Below are positions 1 to 9,220 of a stretch of DNA of 64,000 nucleotides, piece by piece. The stretch's first letter is position 1; the number at the start of each line of letters is the position of its first letter. The stretch comes from Kitasatospora sp. NBC_00374 (GTDB lineage: Bacteria; Actinomycetota; Actinomycetes; Streptomycetales; Streptomycetaceae), in contig NZ_CP107964.1 in NCBI RefSeq assembly GCF_041434935.1, positions 6,555,001 to 6,619,000 on the forward strand, written 5' to 3'. The position numbers and the translations under genes were made by a program. Below the pieces are notes generated by a model, which searched no databases, was not told where the DNA came from, and was given only the letters and a program-made list of their open reading frames with translations.

Positions 1-1828
1 CCGTCAGGTCGCCCGCCCCGCCGTCGTGGAAGTAGTGGGTGCGCACCAGCAGTGTGTAGGACGGGCCGAGCCGGTGCGCGAGCTCCTGCAGGTCCGCCAG
101 CGGCACGTAGCCGCCCTGGGCCTCCCGGTGCGTCGGGGCGTACAGCACGGCGGTGCTGCCCGGCGCGATGCCGAGGCGCGTCCGCACCGCCGCGCACTCC
201 TCGGGGGTGGCCAGCGCCAGCCGGTCGTTGCGCGGGTAGCCGGTGTCCAGCATCTCGTACCGGCCGGGGAAGGCCCGGGCGAAGTGCTCGCTGGTGTGCG
301 GGTTGGAGGAGACCAGGTAGTCCCAGCGGGCGACGGCCTCGCGCAGCCGCTCGAAGTCCATCCCGTCCGCCGCGACCGGGAAGTTCTTCAGGTCCATGCC
401 CATGGTCTTGAGCGGGGTGCCGTGCTGCGTCTGCAGGTGCACGGTGCCGGACCGCTTGGCCATGGTGTGCGGGAAGTTGACGTTGTTCACGAAGTACGTG
501 GCGGTGGCCATCGCCCGCAGGTACGCCGGGGTGTTGACGATGACGTACGGGACGCCCGGCGGCAGCGCGGCGGCCCGCGCGCGGTCCTCCACCACCCACA
601 CCCCGCGGATCTGCGGGGCCAGCTCCTTGGCCTTCTCGTAGATCGCGGCCGGGTTGCAGGCGTAGCCGCGGTGCCAGTAGGCCGCGTACACGGCGAGGTT
701 CCGGTCCAGCGGCAGGCGCCGGAAGGCGTTGTAGGCGGTGAACCGGGCACTGCCCCGCACGGCCTTGCGGACGGCCGGCGCCACCGCCCGGGTGCTCCGC
801 TTCACCGTGCGCGGCAGCTGCCCGGTGCGCCGCAGCTCCGCGTACGAGCGGCGGGCGCCGCGGGCGACCAGCCGGTACTGCAGGCCGCGGACCCCGCCGG
901 GGAAGCGGTAGCCGGCCGGGCGGTGCCGCTCGAAGTGGTCGGTGATCCGGCCGAAGAACTCCGCGCGCAGGTCGGTCGGGACCAGCCCGGGGGTGTCGTA
1001 GACGGTGACGGCCTGCTTGACGGTGCGTTCGAAGACCAGGGTGCGCAGCGGGGCGCCGATGCCGGGGTGCCGGTCCAGGAAGGCGAAGATCGCGTCGTAC
1101 TGGGCGAAGGCGTCGGCGTGCTTGGGGGAGGCGGTGTTGGTGATCGCGCCCGGCCGCCCGCGCCGGTAGGCGTAGCAGGAGCGGTCCAGGTAGCGCAGCC
1201 GCTCGGCGGCGAGCAGGGCCGGGTAGGTGACCGAGATGTCCTCGTAGTAGCCGCGGCCGAACGCGACGTCCAGGCCGAGCAGGTACGCGCGGCGGAAGAC
1301 CTTGTTCCAGACCGCCATCACGGCGGTGAGCAGGGCGGGATGCTCGGCCAGCGTGCAGCCGTCGGCCAGCGGGGGGCCGGAGAGCAGGTGGCGCCAGGGG
1401 TTGGGCTCGGTGCTGCCGTCCTGGTAGACGTGGGTGAAGTCGGTGAGCAGCACGTCGACGGGGCGGCCGCCGGCCTGCTCGGTCTCCTGCTCCCGGCGCA
1501 GCTCGGTCAGCACGGCGTCCAGGGTGCCCGGGGGCAGCCAGTCGTCGCTGTCGACGAACCAGACGTAGCGGCCGCTCGCCTCGGCGAGGCCGGCGGCGCG
1601 GGCACCGCCGAGGCCCTGGTTCTCGGCCAGGTGCAGGACCTGGAACCGCTCGTCCCGGGCCGCGTGGGCGTCCAGGATCCCGCCGCAGCCGTCGGGGGAG
1701 AGATCGTCGACCGCGATCACCTCGACCTCGCCGGGCCGGGCGTGCTCGGCGGTGAGCGAGTCGAGGCAGTGCGGCAGGTAGCGCTCGACCCCGTGGACCG
1801 GCAGGACGATGCTCAGGAGGGGGCTCAC
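1..1828 (-). CDS. Bifunctional glycosyltransferase family 2 / CDP-glycerol glycerophosphotransferase (3' end outside window)
   Basis: Predicted cell-envelope polymer enzyme: an N-terminal GT2 domain and a C-terminal TagF-like domain that would polymerise glycerol-phosphate from CDP-glycerol (teichoic-acid type). Reading leftward from GTG 1828, the protein opens with SIVLPVHGVERYL, then VDDLSPDG and FVDSDDW, the nucleotide-sugar and DxD-like motifs of GT2 enzymes. The second half has QTQHGTPLKTMGMD, SSNPHTSEHF and YAPTHR, characteristic of the glycerophosphotransferase family. GGAGAA lies 7 bases before the GTG. About 609 residues are visible and the stop is beyond base 1. Fusions of these two domains are common in Streptomyces. 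The acceptor and donor sugar cannot be read from sequence. Confidence 0.9.
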   Translation of the reverse strand, partial: MSPLLSIVLPVHGVERYLPHCLDSLTAEHARPGEVEVIAVDDLSPDGCGGILDAHAARDERFQVLHLAENQGLGGARAAGLAEASGRYVWFVDSDDWLPPGTLDAVLTELRREQETEQAGGRPVDVLLTDFTHVYQDGSTEPNPWRHLLSGPPLADGCTLAEHPALLTAVMAVWNKVFRRAYLLGLDVAFGRGYYEDISVTYPALLAAERLRYLDRSCYAYRRGRPGAITNTASPKHADAFAQYDAIFAFLDRHPGIGAPLRTLVFERTVKQAVTVYDTPGLVPTDLRAEFFGRITDHFERHRPAGYRFPGGVRGLQYRLVARGARRSYAELRRTGQLPRTVKRSTRAVAPAVRKAVRGSARFTAYNAFRRLPLDRNLAVYAAYWHRGYACNPAAIYEKAKELAPQIRGVWVVEDRARAAALPPGVPYVIVNTPAYLRAMATATYFVNNVNFPHTMAKRSGTVHLQTQHGTPLKTMGMDLKNFPVAADGMDFERLREAVARWDYLVSSNPHTSEHFARAFPGRYEMLDTGYPRNDRLALATPEECAAVRTRLGIAPGSTAVLYAPTHREAQGGYVPLADLQELAHRLGPSYTLLVRTHYFHDGGAGDLT

Positions 1829-2139
1829 GCGTGGGTTCTCCGCGACGGTGCTGGACGGCTCTCGGCAGGTTCGCCGGTGCGGCCAACTCTAGCGAGCCGG
1901 GGCGCCGGGCCGATCACCGCGCAGGCGCGGGGTGCGGCGGCGCAGCGCGGAGGGGGAGGAGGGGTGAACACGCGACCGCCGGTGCCGCGCCGTGCGAGCG
2001 GCGGCACCGGCAGCCCGGTGTGGCGGTCCGGCCGACCCTCAACGGCCGACCGCCGGTCCGTCCACCGCGGGGGAGTCGAACCGTCGCAGCGTCGAGACGG
2101 CCAAGCAGTGACTCACTGCAGTGTCGGAAGATTATTCAT

Positions 2140-2253
2140 ATGTCGAACACACAAGCGACGAGCTCGGGGGAGCTGTCCGGTGATGCGGCCCTGGTAGAGA
2201 TATTGCTTGGAGGTTTCGGCCGCGTCAATCCCTCCGCTGTGTTCAATTTCTGA
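2140..2253 (+). CDS. Possible 37-residue peptide (low confidence)
   Basis: An ATG preceded by GGAAG at 9 bases opens a 37-codon frame starting MSNTQATSSG and ending NPSAVFNF. A Gly-rich turn (LLGGFGR) sits in the middle. Codons such as ATA, TTG, CTT, GGA and CAA are rare for this genome, so the frame is either foreign, a leader peptide, or not translated. It ends 15 bases before the -35 of the next gene's promoter. No family recognised. Confidence 0.25.
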   Translation: MSNTQATSSGELSGDAALVEILLGGFGRVNPSAVFNF

Positions 2254-2268
2254 ATGATGTCCCAGGCA

Positions 2269-2298
2269 TTGCCCTGGGTGTCCCCCGGCTCCTATATT
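2269..2298 (+). promoter_or_regulatory. Promoter for the membrane protein gene
   Basis: TTGCCC (2269-2274), an 18-base spacer, then TATATT (2293-2298). The expected transcription start is about 2305, leaving a short leader with AAAGGAG at 2314-2320 before ATG 2326. The close match to a housekeeping-type -10 is visible; the activity is inferred. Confidence 0.5.
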
Positions 2299-2325
2299 GA
2301 CGCGAAGTCTCATAAAGGAGCCCCG

Positions 2326-3234
2326 ATGAGCCGGCCGACACCCTCCGCCAGGCCGGTCAGCCCCGCCCTGAGGCTCCTGGTGCTCGGCCCCCTCGCGGTG
2401 ACCGCCGGCGGCGTCTTCCTCTCCCTCACCTTCTTCGGTGGATCCACCGACGGCCTCTTCGCCTGGCGGATGTCCCCGGTCACCGCCGCCCTGCTCGGCG
2501 CGGGCTACGGCGGCTCCTGCGTCATGCTCACCCTCGCCCTGCGGGCCCGGGCCTGGGAGAAGGTCAGGGTGGCCACCGCCGCGAGCGCGCTCTTCATGCT
2601 GCTGATGCTCGGCGCCAGCCTGCTCGGCCACCGCACCCTCCACCTCACCGGCGGCTCGCTCCCGGCCTTCGCCGCCGCCTGGGGCTGGCTCGGCGTCCAC
2701 CTCGCCGCCCCGCTCGTCGGCCTGGTCGCGCTGGGCGCACAGTGGCGGGTCGCCGGCGCGAAGCCGCCCCGCGCGCCCCGCCTGCCCTGGTGGGTCGCCG
2801 CCCCGGTCCTCTCCAGCGGCCTCACCGTCACGGCCACCGGCCTCCTGCTGTACGCCCTGCCGGACGCCGCCGCCAGGCGCTGGCCGTGGGAGGTCCGGCC
2901 GCTGGACGTCCGGGTGCTCGGCGCCTGGTGCCTCGCCTTCGGCGTCGCCCTGCTGCTCGGCTGGTGGGAGGCCGAGCTGCGCCGGGTGCTGGGCGGCATG
3001 GCCGCGCTGGTCGTCACCGGCCTGCTCGGGCTGGTCGGCCTGCTCCGCAACGGCGGGCTGATCGACTGGTGCGGGCCGGGCGCCTGGCTGGTGGTCCTGC
3101 TGCTCGCCGCCTTCGCCGGGCTCGGGCTCTCGGGTGCCGGGGTCTCCTGGCTGATCGATCCACCGGAACAGGCGGACGGCCCCGAGGTCCAACTGCAGGA
3201 GAGCGCCGGGGTGCGCCCGGCGCGGCCCGCCTGA
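2326..3234 (+). CDS. Multi-pass membrane protein, unknown function
   Basis: A 302-residue protein with about eight hydrophobic segments separated by short Arg-rich loops, for example LRLLVLGPLAVTAGGVF near residue 20 and AALVVTGLLGLVGLL near 230. The C-terminal 30 residues are hydrophilic. Start chosen at ATG 2326 because AAAGGAG lies 5 bases upstream; an in-frame ATG at 2254 would add 24 residues lacking coding character. No transporter signature or catalytic motif was recognised. It stands alone with its own promoter. Confidence 0.75.
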   Translation: MSRPTPSARPVSPALRLLVLGPLAVTAGGVFLSLTFFGGSTDGLFAWRMSPVTAALLGAGYGGSCVMLTLALRARAWEKVRVATAASALFMLLMLGASLLGHRTLHLTGGSLPAFAAAWGWLGVHLAAPLVGLVALGAQWRVAGAKPPRAPRLPWWVAAPVLSSGLTVTATGLLLYALPDAAARRWPWEVRPLDVRVLGAWCLAFGVALLLGWWEAELRRVLGGMAALVVTGLLGLVGLLRNGGLIDWCGPGAWLVVLLLAAFAGLGLSGAGVSWLIDPPEQADGPEVQLQESAGVRPARPA

Positions 3235-3423
3235 CCCGACGCGGGCCGGGGGCGTGAATCCCGCTTTCGATGCCCACTCGTGACCCAGGCCACTCGTACC
3301 TGGTGATGTGTCAGTTCCTGCCGCACGATACGGTGGCAGCACACCAGGACGGTTGCGCGAACTCCGTCTCACACGGATAGTCTTCGCCTCACGGCCCTGG
3401 CGCCTCGTAGGGGTGGGAAACTG

Positions 3424-3690
3424 ATGGAACACATGCAAGTGCGGACGCGGCCACGCGTGCCCGCGGTCCAGTGCGGTGTCGGCACGACCGGCCGCCGGAT
3501 CGAGCGGCACCTCGCCGTGCTGGGCGCACCCGCGCTCCCGGCGGTGGACACCGCCGAAGCGCTCGGACTGATAAGGGAGCTGACGCCGCGCGGCGCCGGT
3601 ACCCCGGCCACGCCTCGGCGGGCGGCCCGGGTGCGGCTGCTGACCCCGCTGCGCCGGCTCCGGCGGAGTCTGTTCGGCAGCCGGGGCTGA
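3424..3690 (+). CDS. Small conserved-looking hypothetical protein
   Basis: An 88-residue protein (MEHMQVRTRP...). The central part, with TTGRRIERHL and VDTAEALGLIREL, looks like two helices. The tail is strongly basic (RRLRRSLFGSRG). No domain recognised and no membrane segment seen. A GGGGTGGG stretch lies upstream as a weak ribosome site, and a second in-frame ATG at 3433 is possible. TAGTCT at about 3377 could be the -10 of its promoter. Codon usage fits neighbouring genes, so it is probably real. Confidence 0.6.
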   Translation: MEHMQVRTRPRVPAVQCGVGTTGRRIERHLAVLGAPALPAVDTAEALGLIRELTPRGAGTPATPRRAARVRLLTPLRRLRRSLFGSRG

Positions 3691-3833
3691 ACCCGGCGGG
3701 CCGACGGCGCGGAGGCATGGCCGGGGACTGACGGCCATGCCTCGCTCAGTCATGTCCGGAGCCGGTCCGGCCGCCGTCGCCACGCCGGACGCGATGGTCC
3801 GGGGCCGGGCCGATGATCCGTCAGGATGGCGCC

Positions 3834-4256
3834 ATGGCGGACAACTTCCACTCCATCGTCTTCGAGATCACCACCGGCTCCGACGAGGCGGCCGTCGACA
3901 TCACCGAGCGCTGCGCGGCCTTCCTGGTCGGTGCCGCGGCCGGCCGCAGCGGCCTGCTCAACGTCTTCGTCCCGCACGCCACCGCAGGGGTCGCGGTGAT
4001 CGAGACCGGCGCGGGCAGCGACCGCGACCTGCTCGCCACCCTGCGTGAGCTGCTGCCGGCCGACGACCGCTGGCGGCACCGGCACGGCAGCCCCGGCCAC
4101 GGACGGGACCACGTCCTGCCCGGACTGGTCGCCCCGCACGCCACCCTCCCGGTGATCAACGGACAGCTCGCCCTCGGCATCTGGCAGTCGGTGGTGCTGG
4201 TCGACACCAACGGTGACAATCCCCGGCGCTCGGTCCGGCTCTCCTTCCTCGGCTGA
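3834..4256 (+). CDS. YjbQ family protein (UPF0047)
   Basis: A 140-residue protein of the YjbQ/UPF0047 family, small beta-rich proteins some of whose members have thiamin-phosphate synthase activity in vitro. Family landmarks are VFVPHATAGVAVIE (the conserved HxTA segment), the GHGRDHVLPGLVAPH region with paired histidines, and NGDNPRRSVRLSFLG at the end. ATG 3834 is preferred over 3813 because it gives the usual N-terminus and has AGGATGG just upstream. No linked thiamine genes, so the cellular role is not indicated by context. Confidence 0.85.
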   Translation: MADNFHSIVFEITTGSDEAAVDITERCAAFLVGAAAGRSGLLNVFVPHATAGVAVIETGAGSDRDLLATLRELLPADDRWRHRHGSPGHGRDHVLPGLVAPHATLPVINGQLALGIWQSVVLVDTNGDNPRRSVRLSFLG

Positions 4257-4350
4257 GCCGTACGGTCCCCGGCCGGGCTCCGCGGTCGCCCGGCGTCCCG
4301 GCAGGCGGGCGGGGTTTGCGGCGGCCGGGTGCGGGGGGTAGGAAGACGGC

Positions 4351-4572
4351 ATGACCGACCAGCCCGCACCCGCCGACGCCGCCCCGCTGTGCGAGCTCGC
4401 GCCCGCCGGCGACCCGACCCGGGGCCTGACGGCGCCGGCCGACCCGGCCGGGCCGCGCGCCGACTGCGTCCTGTGCGGGGAGCCCACCGAGTACCCGGCC
4501 GACCACCGGGGCAGCACCTACTGCCCGGTCTGCACCTGGCAGCAGGCCCAGCGGATCGCCTGCTCGGGCTGA
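4351..4572 (+). CDS. Small zinc-ribbon protein
   Basis: A 73-residue protein with a disordered Pro/Ala-rich first half and a compact C-terminal module holding two CxxC pairs (CVLCGEP and YCPVCTW) 19 residues apart, as expected for a structural zinc site. No catalytic residues. GGGGGGTAGGAAG lies before the ATG. Function unknown; proteins of this shape are common in actinomycetes. Confidence 0.6.
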   Translation: MTDQPAPADAAPLCELAPAGDPTRGLTAPADPAGPRADCVLCGEPTEYPADHRGSTYCPVCTWQQAQRIACSG

Positions 4573-4610
4573 CCCGCCCGGTCCACGGCCGGCGGCGCGC
4601 GGGGAGGGCG

Positions 4611-7600
4611 CTACGCGTCCTCGCGGCCCGCCAGCCGGAGGGTCGAGCCGTGCCGGTGCTTGCGCACGAGCAGCTGGGAGGGGATCCGGCTGCGCAGGTC
4701 GGCGACGTGGCTGACGATGCCGACCGCCCGGTCCCGCTCCCGCAGGCCGTCCAGCACGTCCATCACCTCCTCCAGGGTGTGCTCGTCCAGGCTGCCGAAG
4801 CCCTCGTCGATGAAGAGGGTGTCCAGCGGCATCCCGCCCGCCTCGTCCGTCACCACGTCGGCCAGGCCGAGGGCGAGGGCCAGTGAGGCGAAGAAGCTCT
4901 CCCCGCCGGACAGCGTCGCGGTGTCCCGCTCGCTGCCCGTCCAGGCGTCGACCACCCGCAGCGACAGGCCGGAGCGCTTGTTCCCGGAGACCAGGCCGTC
5001 GCTGTGGACGAGGGTGTAGCGGCCGCCCGACATCTTCACCAGCCGGTCGCTGGCCGCCGCGGCGACCTGCTCCAGCCGGGCCGCCAGGACGTACGACTCC
5101 AGACGCATCCGCAGCGCGTTGTCCGCGGGCGCGCCGGCCACCAGGCCGGCCAGCCGGCTGATCCGGCCGTACTGTTCCAGCGCCGGGGCCAGGGCGGCGG
5201 CCAGCTCGGTGAGCCGGCCGCCGATCCGGCTCAGCGCGAGGCACCGCTCCCGGGCCGCGCTGTCCTCGGCGGCGGCCCGGCGCAGCCGTTCGGTCGCCCG
5301 CAGCAGCTCCGACTGGGCCAGCTCCTGGTCGACCGGCGGTTCGGCGGCGGCCGCCATCAGCTCCGGGTCGGCCAGTCCGGCCTCGGCGGCGGCCCGGTCG
5401 GCCTGCAGCCGCTCCAGCCGATCGCGCAGCGCGGCGCGTTCGGCGGCCGGCAGGACGGCGGCCGCGGCCGCGTCGGCACCGTCGAAACCGGCCGCCAGCG
5501 CGGCCTCGTGCAGCTCCCGCTCGGCCTCGGCCAGCCGGTCGGCGGCCTGGCCCGCGGTGTGGGCGGCGGCCAGTGCGGCCGCCACCGACTCGGCCAGCGC
5601 GGCGAGCCCGCACGCCCGTGCGGCGACCGAGGGTGCGTCGCCCCGGGCGGCGGCGATCCGCTCCGACAGCGTCTCGCTCTCGGTCGCCAGCGCCTGCATC
5701 CGGGCCGCGAGGGCGGCCGCCCGCGCGTCGGCCTCGCGCAGCCGTTGCTGCCTGCCGTGCTGTTCCTGGGCCAGCTGCTCGATCCGCTGACCGGTCTGGC
5801 CGAGCCCGTCGGCGGCCCGCAGCGCGTCGGCCCTGGCCTGCCGGACCTCGGCCAGTTCGGCCGCGAGCCCGGCCGGGCCGAGGGTGCCGGCCGAGCCGGC
5901 GGCCGCGGCCTCGTCGACCCGCAGGACCGTCAGGGCGGCCTCGGCGCCGTCGTGCTCCTCCTCGGCCCGCCGCTGGGCGTCGCGGGCCCGTCGTTCGTCC
6001 GCCGCCGTCACCGGCGCGCCGGCCGGACGGGCCGGGGCCGGGTGTTCGGCGGAGCCGCAGACCCGGCAGGCCTCGCCCGGGCGCAGCGCTCCGGCGAGCT
6101 CGGCGGCCATGCCGGCCAGCCGCCGCTCCTGGAGGTCGAGGGTGTGGGCCCGGGCGTCCTGGGCCAGGCTGCGCAGGTCGAGCACGGCGGGCTCGGCGAC
6201 GGCGATCCGGGCCCGCAGGGCGTCCCGGCGTTCGGCGGCGGCGAGCCGGTCGGTCAGCTCGGCGCGGCGCCTGTCCAGCTGCTCGACCCGGGCCTCGGCG
6301 GCGCGGGCGGCCGCCTGTTCCTCCTGCAGGGTCTTCAGCCGGCCGTCGTAGTCGACCAGCCAGTCCTGGGCCTCCTCGGCCAGTTCCTCGGCGCGGGTCC
6401 GCTCGGCGGCCAGCCCCGCCAGCTCCCCGGTCAGCGTGGCCCGCCGCTGTTCGTCGGCCCGGGCGGCCTCCAGCCGGCCGACCTCGGCCCGCAGCCGGTG
6501 CTCGGCCTCGGCCAGGTCGGTGGTGCCCGCCTCCCGCAGGCCGCCGTCGAGGGGCAGCGCGGCCCGCCGGACGCGGTCGTCCTCGGCGGCGGTACGCAGC
6601 GCGGCGGCGGCGTTCGCCCGCAGGCGCAGCAGCGTCTCGACGCCGACCGCGGCCTGCGCGGCCGTCAGCCGCTCCTGCTCGCCGGTCAGCGCGGCCGCCT
6701 GCCCGGCCAGCGCGGCGGCCGCGACGGCGGCCGCCCGGTGCCGGCGCTGGCGGTCGGCCAGCCCGGCCGCCCGCTGCCGACGGTGCTGGGCGGCGGCGTG
6801 TGCCTGTTCGGCACCGGCCAGGCCGCTCTCGGCGACGGCCAGCTGCTCGGCGGCGCCGACCCGCAGGACCGCCGCCCAGCCGAGGACGGCGTCGGTGAGT
6901 CCGGCGGAGCCGGCCGCCGGGCCGTCCTCGGCGGGCAGCCACTCCTCGGCCGGCTCGGCCAACGGGCCGGCCGCCTCCTCGGCGCGGGCCGCGAGGTCGC
7001 GCAGCCGCCGGCGGCCGTCGCGGACGGCGGCCTCCTGCTGCTGGCGCTGCTCGGCCAGCCAGCGTTCCAGCAGCTCGAAGCGGCGGGTGTCGAAGAGCTT
7101 GCCGAGGAGCTCGGCGCGCTGCCTGGAGTCGGCGCGCAGGAAGCGTGCGAAGTCGCCCTGCGGCAGCAGCACCACCTGGCAGAACTGGTCCCGGCTCATC
7201 CCGACGAGGTGCCGGATCTCCTCGCCGGCCTCCTGGTGCGACTTGCTCAGCGCCCGCCAGACGGGCGCGCCGCCCTCGGGACCGGCCACCGCCTCGCGCA
7301 GCAGCGTCTGCGGCTTCTCGACCGTCCAGCCGGTGCCGCGGCGCTTGGGGCGACGCTGTTCGGGACTGCGGGTGATCTCCAGCCGCCGCCCGCCGAGGGT
7401 CAGCTCCAGACGGACCTCGGTGAGCCTGGCCGGATCGGCGTGGTCGCTGCGCAGCGGATTGCCCTTGCGGGCCCCGGGCACCTCGCCGAACAGGGCGAAG
7501 CAGACCGCGTCCAGCACGCTGCTCTTGCCGGCGCCGGTGGCGCCGCGCAGCAGGAAGAGCCCGGTGTCGGCGAGCCGGTCGAAGTCGACCTGCTCGGTGC

Positions 7601-7646
7601 CGGCGAACGGGCCGAACGCGGTGACGGTCAGGTGGTGGAGTCTCAT
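4611..7646 (-). CDS. sbcC: SbcC, ATPase subunit of the SbcCD nuclease
   Basis: An SMC/Rad50-like ATPase of 1011 residues that works with SbcD to cleave hairpins and process blocked double-strand DNA ends. Walker A is GATGAGKS (residues 35-42), the zinc-hook CRVC is near residue 525, the ABC signature LSGGESFF near 910, and Walker B with D-loop LFIDEGFGSLDE near 943. The long Ala/Glu/Arg-rich stretches on either side of the hook are coiled coil. It overlaps sbcD by the four bases ATGA, indicating coupled translation. Length and motif order are normal. Confidence 0.97.
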   Translation of the reverse strand: MRLHHLTVTAFGPFAGTEQVDFDRLADTGLFLLRGATGAGKSSVLDAVCFALFGEVPGARKGNPLRSDHADPARLTEVRLELTLGGRRLEITRSPEQRRPKRRGTGWTVEKPQTLLREAVAGPEGGAPVWRALSKSHQEAGEEIRHLVGMSRDQFCQVVLLPQGDFARFLRADSRQRAELLGKLFDTRRFELLERWLAEQRQQQEAAVRDGRRRLRDLAARAEEAAGPLAEPAEEWLPAEDGPAAGSAGLTDAVLGWAAVLRVGAAEQLAVAESGLAGAEQAHAAAQHRRQRAAGLADRQRRHRAAAVAAAALAGQAAALTGEQERLTAAQAAVGVETLLRLRANAAAALRTAAEDDRVRRAALPLDGGLREAGTTDLAEAEHRLRAEVGRLEAARADEQRRATLTGELAGLAAERTRAEELAEEAQDWLVDYDGRLKTLQEEQAAARAAEARVEQLDRRRAELTDRLAAAERRDALRARIAVAEPAVLDLRSLAQDARAHTLDLQERRLAGMAAELAGALRPGEACRVCGSAEHPAPARPAGAPVTAADERRARDAQRRAEEEHDGAEAALTVLRVDEAAAAGSAGTLGPAGLAAELAEVRQARADALRAADGLGQTGQRIEQLAQEQHGRQQRLREADARAAALAARMQALATESETLSERIAAARGDAPSVAARACGLAALAESVAAALAAAHTAGQAADRLAEAERELHEAALAAGFDGADAAAAAVLPAAERAALRDRLERLQADRAAAEAGLADPELMAAAAEPPVDQELAQSELLRATERLRRAAAEDSAARERCLALSRIGGRLTELAAALAPALEQYGRISRLAGLVAGAPADNALRMRLESYVLAARLEQVAAAASDRLVKMSGGRYTLVHSDGLVSGNKRSGLSLRVVDAWTGSERDTATLSGGESFFASLALALGLADVVTDEAGGMPLDTLFIDEGFGSLDEHTLEEVMDVLDGLRERDRAVGIVSHVADLRSRIPSQLLVRKHRHGSTLRLAGREDA

Positions 7647-8812
7647 CGGGTCTCCTCCTGGGCGCGCTCGGTGCTCCGCCGGACCGACTCCAGGCCCTCG
7701 ACCAGCCAGGCGTGCTCCGCGGCGTCGACCGACCGGCCGGGCCGGACGTGCCGGACGAACCCCTCGGCGACCTCCAGGTCGCTGCGGCCGCTGACCCGGG
7801 CCGCGTACGAGAGCGCGCCGTCGGCGTCGCCGCCCTCGGGCTCGAACAGCAGTTGCAGGGCGTGCGGGAAGCGTCGGCGCAGCTCGTCCATCGGCTGGGC
7901 GGGGCGGGCCGGGTCGGTCAGCGTGGCCTGCACCCAGGACTGCTCGTGCGGGGTGTGCCGGGGGTCGGCGAGCAGCTCGGCGAGGGTGCCGCGGAGCCGG
8001 GCCAGCGGGCGGGGCACCGGGCAGTCGATCCGCTCGGCCGCCACCGAGCCGTCCGCGGCGAGGTCGACCAGCCACATCGACTTGCGGTGGTGCTCCTCGG
8101 AGAAGGAGTACGCGAGGGGGGAGCCGCTGTAGCGCAGGTGCGGGGCGAGGGTCTGGCTGCCGTGCAGGTGGCCGAGGGCGGCGTAGTGGACCCCCTCGAA
8201 GACCGAGGCGGGCACGCTCGCCACCCCGCCCACCGTGATGTCGCGCTCGCTGTCGCTGGCCTCGCCGCCGGTGACGAAGGCGTGCGCCAGCACCACGGCC
8301 CGCGTCCCCGCCTCCCGGCCGGCCAGGTCGGCGCGGACGGCGTCCATGGCGGCCCCGAGGACCCGGTCGTGCCCACCGCGGTCGAGCCCGAAGCGTTCCC
8401 GGACCAGCGCGGGCTCCAGGTAGGGCAGCCCGTACACGGCGACCGGGCCGTGCTCGTCGGCGAGCAGGACGGGGACGGCGCAGCCGTCCGGGTCCGTCCG
8501 CAGGTGGATGCCGGCGCGGTCGATCAGCCGGGAGCCGACGCCGAGCCGCCGGGCCGAGTCGTGGTTCCCGCTGATGAACACCGTGGGCACGCCGAGGCCG
8601 GCCAGCCGGAAGAGCACGTCGTCGAAGAGCGCCACGGCGTCCAGGCCGGGCAGCGCGCGGTCGTAGACATCGCCGGCGACCAGGACGGCGTCGACCCGCT
8701 CGGCGCGGACCACCGCGACCAGGTGGTCCAGGAAGGTGCGCTGGGCCTCGTGCAGGCTCTCGCGGTGGAACGAACGGCCGAGGTGCCAGTCCGAGGTGTG
8801 CAGCAGCCTCAC
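7643..8812 (-). CDS. sbcD: SbcD, nuclease subunit of SbcCD
   Basis: A 389-residue Mre11-type calcineurin-like phosphoesterase. The metal-binding motifs appear in order: HTSDWHLG at the N-terminus, AGDVYDR, SGNHDS and GHLHGSQ. GTG 8812 is chosen because it places the first catalytic motif five residues in, and GGAGGCGG lies just upstream; an upstream in-frame start at 8893 would add 27 low-complexity residues. The stop codon overlaps the sbcC start. Confidence 0.95.
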   Translation of the reverse strand: MRLLHTSDWHLGRSFHRESLHEAQRTFLDHLVAVVRAERVDAVLVAGDVYDRALPGLDAVALFDDVLFRLAGLGVPTVFISGNHDSARRLGVGSRLIDRAGIHLRTDPDGCAVPVLLADEHGPVAVYGLPYLEPALVRERFGLDRGGHDRVLGAAMDAVRADLAGREAGTRAVVLAHAFVTGGEASDSERDITVGGVASVPASVFEGVHYAALGHLHGSQTLAPHLRYSGSPLAYSFSEEHHRKSMWLVDLAADGSVAAERIDCPVPRPLARLRGTLAELLADPRHTPHEQSWVQATLTDPARPAQPMDELRRRFPHALQLLFEPEGGDADGALSYAARVSGRSDLEVAEGFVRHVRPGRSVDAAEHAWLVEGLESVRRSTERAQEETR

Positions 8813-9220
8813 GCCACCGCCTCCGCCCGCATGCGCGCCACGCCCTGCTCCCTCCGGATCACCGGGTCGGCACGGGGACCGGCCGACCAGCACCGAGTAT
8901 CACAGGAACCACCGACAGGCCGGGCGGTTCCGGGACGATCGGGACACTCGCGGCCGGCGTTCGGTAAGGTCCCCGGACGCGGGCGGCCCGGCGGCGCCGG
9001 CCCGCCCGGCCCGTGCCCGTGCGCGCGGCTGTGGGGCGCGGGAGCGGCCCGGCCGTGCCCCGGGCGGCGGCCAGGACTGTTCATCGACCGTCTGTTCGGG
9101 GAAGATCAACAGGCGGAGTGTGAGGCGGGCCCCGCCGAGCCCACTCCGTGGCCCGGCGCCGGTCGTGGCCCCACCGACCGCCGGCCGCCGAGCCCGCGAC
9201 CCGAGCCCGAAGGGAGACGC
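8813..9220. other. Intergenic gap without recognised features
   Basis: A 408-base GC-rich gap between the divergent sbcD and Nudix genes. Presumably it carries both promoters, but I found no convincing -35/-10 pair, hairpin or small gene. Confidence 0.4.

Larger units (their letters stand above)
1829..2325. other. Intergenic region with lower GC content
   Basis: A 497-base gap between divergent genes. The part next to the glycosyltransferase shows nothing I recognise. From about 2105 to 2310 the base composition falls noticeably and holds a possible small frame (2140-2253) and a promoter (2269-2298) for the following membrane protein. A short hairpin CCCAGG-N5-CCTGGG lies at about 2261-2278. 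Confidence 0.5.

Noticed and set aside
5004..8132. A 1042-codon open frame antisense to sbcC and sbcD
   Set aside because: It is an artefact of extreme G/C third positions in the real genes; the translation is low-complexity Gly/Arg/Gln with no motif, while sbcC/sbcD on the other strand are unmistakable.
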